Assembly (NCBI GenBank): GCA_963763135.1
Contig: CAVXNJ010000012.1
Location: forward strand, 1,364,001 to 1,428,000
Origin: JANMZO01 sp963763135
GTDB lineage: Bacteria > Actinomycetota > Acidimicrobiia > Acidimicrobiales > JANYDT01
Direction of reading: 5' to 3'
Length of the DNA stretch: 64,000 bases
Numbering within the stretch: the stretch's first letter is position 1; each line of letters starts with the position of its first letter. Positions 61,162-64,000 of the stretch are shown here, in pieces. The notes under the pieces are model-generated. The model was not told the origin of the DNA. It made no database searches and saw only the letters and a list, made by a program, of their open reading frames with translations. The position numbers and the translations under genes are program-made.

Positions 61162-62180
61162 GCGAAACGGTGACGTTGACGTCGAAGAAAGACTGGGCCA
61201 GCGACCAGGAGGTGCGCTGGTGTCCGGGTTGTGGTGACTACGGCATCCTCACGGCCGTGCAGATGCTGATGCCCGATCTCGGGCTCGCACCCGAGAACGT
61301 CGTGTTCGTTTCGGGTATCGGCTGCTCCAGCCGGTTCCCGTATTACATGAACACCTATGGCATCCACTCGATCCACGGACGAGCCCCGGCGGTCGCCACC
61401 GGTATCGCCGTGGCCCGACCCGACCTCGACGTGTGGGTGATCACCGGTGACGGCGATGCCCTGTCGATCGGTGGCAACCACCTCATCCACGCGCTCCGAC
61501 GCAACGTGAACCTCACGATTCTGATGTTCAACAATCAGATCTACGGGCTCACCAAGGGTCAGTACTCGCCGACCTCGGAGCAGGGAAAGATCACGAAGTC
61601 GACGCCCTACGGATCACTCGACCAGCCGTTCAACCCGCTGTCGGTCGCCCTTGGCGCGGAAGCGAGCTTCGTCGCCCGCACCCACGACATGGACCGCAAG
61701 CACATGATGGCCACGTTCAAAGCGGCCCACGACCACAAGGGCGCGTCGTTCGTGGAGATTCTCCAGAACTGCAACGTGTTCAACGACGGGGCTTTCGACG
61801 GGATCACCGCCCGCGACTCCCGACCGGCCAACCTGATCGACCTGCAACACGGTCAGCCGATCCGCTTCGGGGCCAACAACGAACGTGGCGTGGTCATGGG
61901 ATCCGACGGTCAGCTCCGCATGGTCGACGTCGCCGAAGTCGGTGAGTCCGCCCTGTTGGTGCACGACGCCCACCGCCCTGACCCGTCATTGGCCTTCGCC
62001 CTCGCCCGCCTGTCCCACGACAACCACTCCCCGACACCGTTCGGTGTCTTCCGATCGGTCGACCGCGGCGAGTACGCGGCCGATGTCACGGCGCAAATGC
62101 TCGACGCCTCAAAGAAGGGCCCGGGCGATCTCACCAAGCTCCTCCAATCCAACGGAACCTGGCAGGTCAGCGGCCAGTAA
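61158..62180 (+). CDS. korB: 2-oxoglutarate:ferredoxin oxidoreductase, beta subunit
   Basis: TPP- and iron-sulfur-binding subunit. The 340-residue protein has RWCPGCGDYGIL (Cys-x2-Cys) and the third conserved Cys in SGIGCSSRFPYY, the TPP-binding stretch VITGDGDALSIGGNHLIHAL and FNNQIYGLTKGQ, and a C-terminal ILQNCNVFND. Start ATG 61158 overlaps the korA stop (ATGA). A terminator hairpin lies 41 bp downstream. Confidence 0.95.
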   Translation: MSETVTLTSKKDWASDQEVRWCPGCGDYGILTAVQMLMPDLGLAPENVVFVSGIGCSSRFPYYMNTYGIHSIHGRAPAVATGIAVARPDLDVWVITGDGDALSIGGNHLIHALRRNVNLTILMFNNQIYGLTKGQYSPTSEQGKITKSTPYGSLDQPFNPLSVALGAEASFVARTHDMDRKHMMATFKAAHDHKGASFVEILQNCNVFNDGAFDGITARDSRPANLIDLQHGQPIRFGANNERGVVMGSDGQLRMVDVAEVGESALLVHDAHRPDPSLAFALARLSHDNHSPTPFGVFRSVDRGEYAADVTAQMLDASKKGPGDLTKLLQSNGTWQVSGQ

Positions 62181-62221
62181 CCAGACCACAACCGGTCACG
62201 CACCGGTTCGTTGCACCGACT

Positions 62222-62269
62222 GGGTGCGGTTTCTTAGCTCACCGCTAAGCGACCGCACCCTTTCTGTTT
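62222..62269 (+). terminator. Terminator of korAB
   Basis: GGGTGCGGT (62222-62230) pairs with ACCGCACCC (62252-62260); an inner CTTAGC/GCTAAG extends the stem. The T-rich TTTCTGTTT follows. A regular Rho-independent terminator. The 130 bp beyond it hold low-complexity GC-rich DNA and a CGGTGGG/CCCACCG pair just after the RidA stop, possibly terminating that gene. Confidence 0.85.
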
Positions 62270-62399
62270 CTTAGCACCGCGGCCCCGGCGAGGGCTGAGA
62301 GAGTGAGGGAGCGCTAGCGAGCGAACGACTGAAGCCACCGAGACCGGATGGAGGCCGCCACCGGTGGGTGCCGAAGCGCAGCGGAGGCCGGGCCCACCG

Positions 62400-62810
62400 C
62401 TATTGAGCACTGTGTTCGCGGTCGCGGGTGCCGATTACGGCGTCGACTTCGATTTCGACTTTCCAGGCGGGGTTGAGCAGCGCGGCGACCACAAGGGTGG
62501 TGTTGGCCGGGCGAACCTCGGTGAAGAGTTCGCCGTGGACCTTCTCGACGGCGTACGCGTACCGGGGATCGGTGAGATAGATCCGCGTACGAACGACGTC
62601 GGCAAGCGAGCCGCCCGCCTCCATGAGCGCATTCGTCACGATCTCAAAGCACCGGCGGAGCTGAACTTCGGGGTCCGGATCGATTGACCCGTCGGGCCAG
62701 TTGGGGGTCGTGCCCGACACGAACACCAGATTGTCGACTCGCACCGCCCGCGAATACCCGAGAATCAGCTCATAAGGGAGCCCCGACGAAATACGTTGAC
62801 GCATCGACAT
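62400..62810 (-). CDS. RidA/YjgF/Rid family protein
   Basis: A 136-residue protein of the RidA superfamily, many members of which hydrolyse reactive enamines or imines. It has RAVRVDNLVFVSGTTPNW at the start, EVQLRRCFEIVTNALMEAGG, VVRTRIYLTDPR with the conserved Arg, and KVEIEVDAVI at the end. Alternative start ATG at 62804 would remove two residues. Divergent from adenosine deaminase. Confidence 0.88.
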   Translation of the reverse strand: MSMRQRISSGLPYELILGYSRAVRVDNLVFVSGTTPNWPDGSIDPDPEVQLRRCFEIVTNALMEAGGSLADVVRTRIYLTDPRYAYAVEKVHGELFTEVRPANTTLVVAALLNPAWKVEIEVDAVIGTRDREHSAQ

Positions 62811-62877
62811 AGCGGCCAAGGGTAGTAGTACGGGGCTGGTATTTGACGGAGCCCATTCAGAGGCACAATGGTCGGAT

Positions 62878-63981
62878 ATGGCAACGCTGACTCGCGACCA
62901 CATCAAACGGGCCCCGAAAGCCCTTCTTCACGACCACCTCGATGGCGGGCTGCGTCCGGCAACGATGGTCGAACTGGCCGCGGAGTTTGGCTACAAAGGC
63001 CTCCCCACAACCAATGTCGAAGAGCTCGCGGCGTGGATCCGCCGAGGCGCCGATCGCCTGTCGCTTCCGCTCTATCTCGAAACGTTCGATCACACGGTCG
63101 GGGTGATGCAACAACGTGACGCCCTTATCCGGGTGGCATCGGAGTGTGCCCAGGACCTGGCCGAAGACGGCGTTGTGTACGCCGAGGTGCGCTTTGCCCC
63201 CGAACAGCACCTGGAAGCCGGTCTGACCCTCGATGAGATCGTGCGGGCGGTTCAGGAGGGCTTTGCGCTGGGAACCAAAGCGGCCGCCGCGGCCGGGAAC
63301 ACCATCGTGATCGGCACCCTTCTCTCGGCGATGCGCCAGGCGGCAAAATCGAGCGATATCGCGCAGTTGGCCATTCGGCACCGCGACAACGGCGTGGTCG
63401 GGTTCGACATCGCCGGCCCCGAAGACGGCTTTCCGCCCACGCGACACCTCGAAGCGTTCAACAAGATCCACGAGGCGAACTTCCACACCACGATCCATGC
63501 CGGTGAGGCATTCGGCCTTCCGTCGATCCACGAGGCCCTCCAGTACTGCGGGGCGGAGCGCCTCGGCCATGGTGTGCGGATCGTCGACGACATCACGTTG
63601 TCAGACGACGGCACCTACAAGCTCGGTCGTCTGGCCTCGTACGTTCGCGACCGGCGTGTGCCGCTCGAAATGTGCCCCACATCCAACGTGCACACCGGTG
63701 CTGCGACCTCGATCGGCGACCACCCCATCGCCTTGCTGAAGCGTTTGCGGTTCCGCGTCACGATCAACACCGACAACCGGCTCATGAGTGGCGTGTCGAT
63801 GACCGACGAGATGGAACACGTGAGCCGTGCGTTCGGCTACGGCATCGACGATCTGCAGTGGTTCACGGTCAACGCAATGAAGTCGGCGTTCTGGCCCTTC
63901 GACGACCGGCTGCGCCTGATCGACCAGGTCATCAAACCCCGATACGCCGCGCTGCGCGACGAGATCGCCTTCGGCGCATAG
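62878..63981 (+). CDS. add: Adenosine deaminase
   Basis: Deaminates adenosine to inosine. The 367-residue protein starts with the metal-binding LLHDHLDGGLRP (His18, His20), later GFDIAGPEDGF, TTIHAGEAFG with His and catalytic Glu, LGHGVRI with the third His, EMCPTSNVHTG, and NTDNRLMSG containing the catalytic Asp. In the last motif the usual second Asp is Asn, as in many actinobacterial homologues. Inosine produced would be a substrate for the nucleoside hydrolase at 39.3 kb. The stop lies 19 bp before the window edge. Confidence 0.95.
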   Translation: MATLTRDHIKRAPKALLHDHLDGGLRPATMVELAAEFGYKGLPTTNVEELAAWIRRGADRLSLPLYLETFDHTVGVMQQRDALIRVASECAQDLAEDGVVYAEVRFAPEQHLEAGLTLDEIVRAVQEGFALGTKAAAAAGNTIVIGTLLSAMRQAAKSSDIAQLAIRHRDNGVVGFDIAGPEDGFPPTRHLEAFNKIHEANFHTTIHAGEAFGLPSIHEALQYCGAERLGHGVRIVDDITLSDDGTYKLGRLASYVRDRRVPLEMCPTSNVHTGAATSIGDHPIALLKRLRFRVTINTDNRLMSGVSMTDEMEHVSRAFGYGIDDLQWFTVNAMKSAFWPFDDRLRLIDQVIKPRYAALRDEIAFGA

Positions 63982-64000
63982 CCCCCTTCGGGGATTGCGC

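Overview
This is a 64-kb chromosomal stretch of a high-GC bacterium, almost certainly an actinomycete. The best evidence is the block at 29.7-39.2 kb: tRNA-Leu(CAG), fhaA, fhaB, pstP, rodA, pbpA, a PASTA kinase homologue, trpG on the opposite strand, and crgA. This order is known from Mycobacterium tuberculosis and other Actinomycetota. KorAB, a PAC2 protein, a CrgA homologue, frequent GTG starts with 1-4 bp gene overlaps, and exported proteins with Thr/Ala/Pro-rich linkers agree. Those linkers together with a larC gene make me think of Acidimicrobiia, but that is inference.

Layout. 0-5.8 kb: end of a probable NUDIX gene, DUF4177 protein, phosphoglycerate mutase, CoA-transferase, PAC2 protein, exported HExxH metalloprotease, saccharopine dehydrogenase-like reductase. 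5.9-8 kb: a 64-bp tandem repeat, class III aminotransferase and Lrp/AsnC regulator, probably an amino-acid degradation locus. 8-14.4 kb: two unknown proteins, a TyrA-PheA fusion, LarC, a small unknown, GluQRS. 14.4-15.8 kb: an AbiEi/DUF559 gene bracketed by near-identical 74-bp repeats. 15.8-23.4 kb: crotonase, DoxX, amidohydrolase, arylamine N-acetyltransferase, SDR and acyl-CoA dehydrogenase, the last two separated by a tandem array of about 114-bp units. 23.5-29 kb: envelope proteins (helix-hairpin-helix protein, ArfA-like BON/OmpA protein, exported Thr-rich protein) and a CobW GTPase. 29-30.2 kb: a decayed tyrosine recombinase, tRNA-Leu and a pair of hairpin repeats.

30.2-39.2 kb: the peptidoglycan elongation and signalling cluster. 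Its only kinase-like protein lacks the catalytic residues, and pknA is absent. 39.3-45.6 kb: nucleoside hydrolase and a complete BMP-type nucleoside ABC importer, which together with cdd (54.9 kb) and add (62.9 kb) suggest nucleoside scavenging. 45.8-49.2 kb: zinc-ribbon membrane protein, thiolase, EamA transporter, 1-Cys peroxiredoxin. 49.4-54.6 kb: Rieske protein, CrtU-like and CrtT-like carotenoid enzymes and an S41 protease. 55.3-58.9 kb: an overlapping operon of ABC ATPase, permease, histidine kinase and response regulator. 59.3-62.2 kb: korAB. Then RidA and adenosine deaminase.

I see no prophage, CRISPR array, insertion sequence or rRNA. The points most worth pursuing are the apparent pseudokinase in the PknB position, the repeat-bracketed DUF559 cassette, the in-frame tandem array, and the recombinase remnant beside tRNA-Leu.
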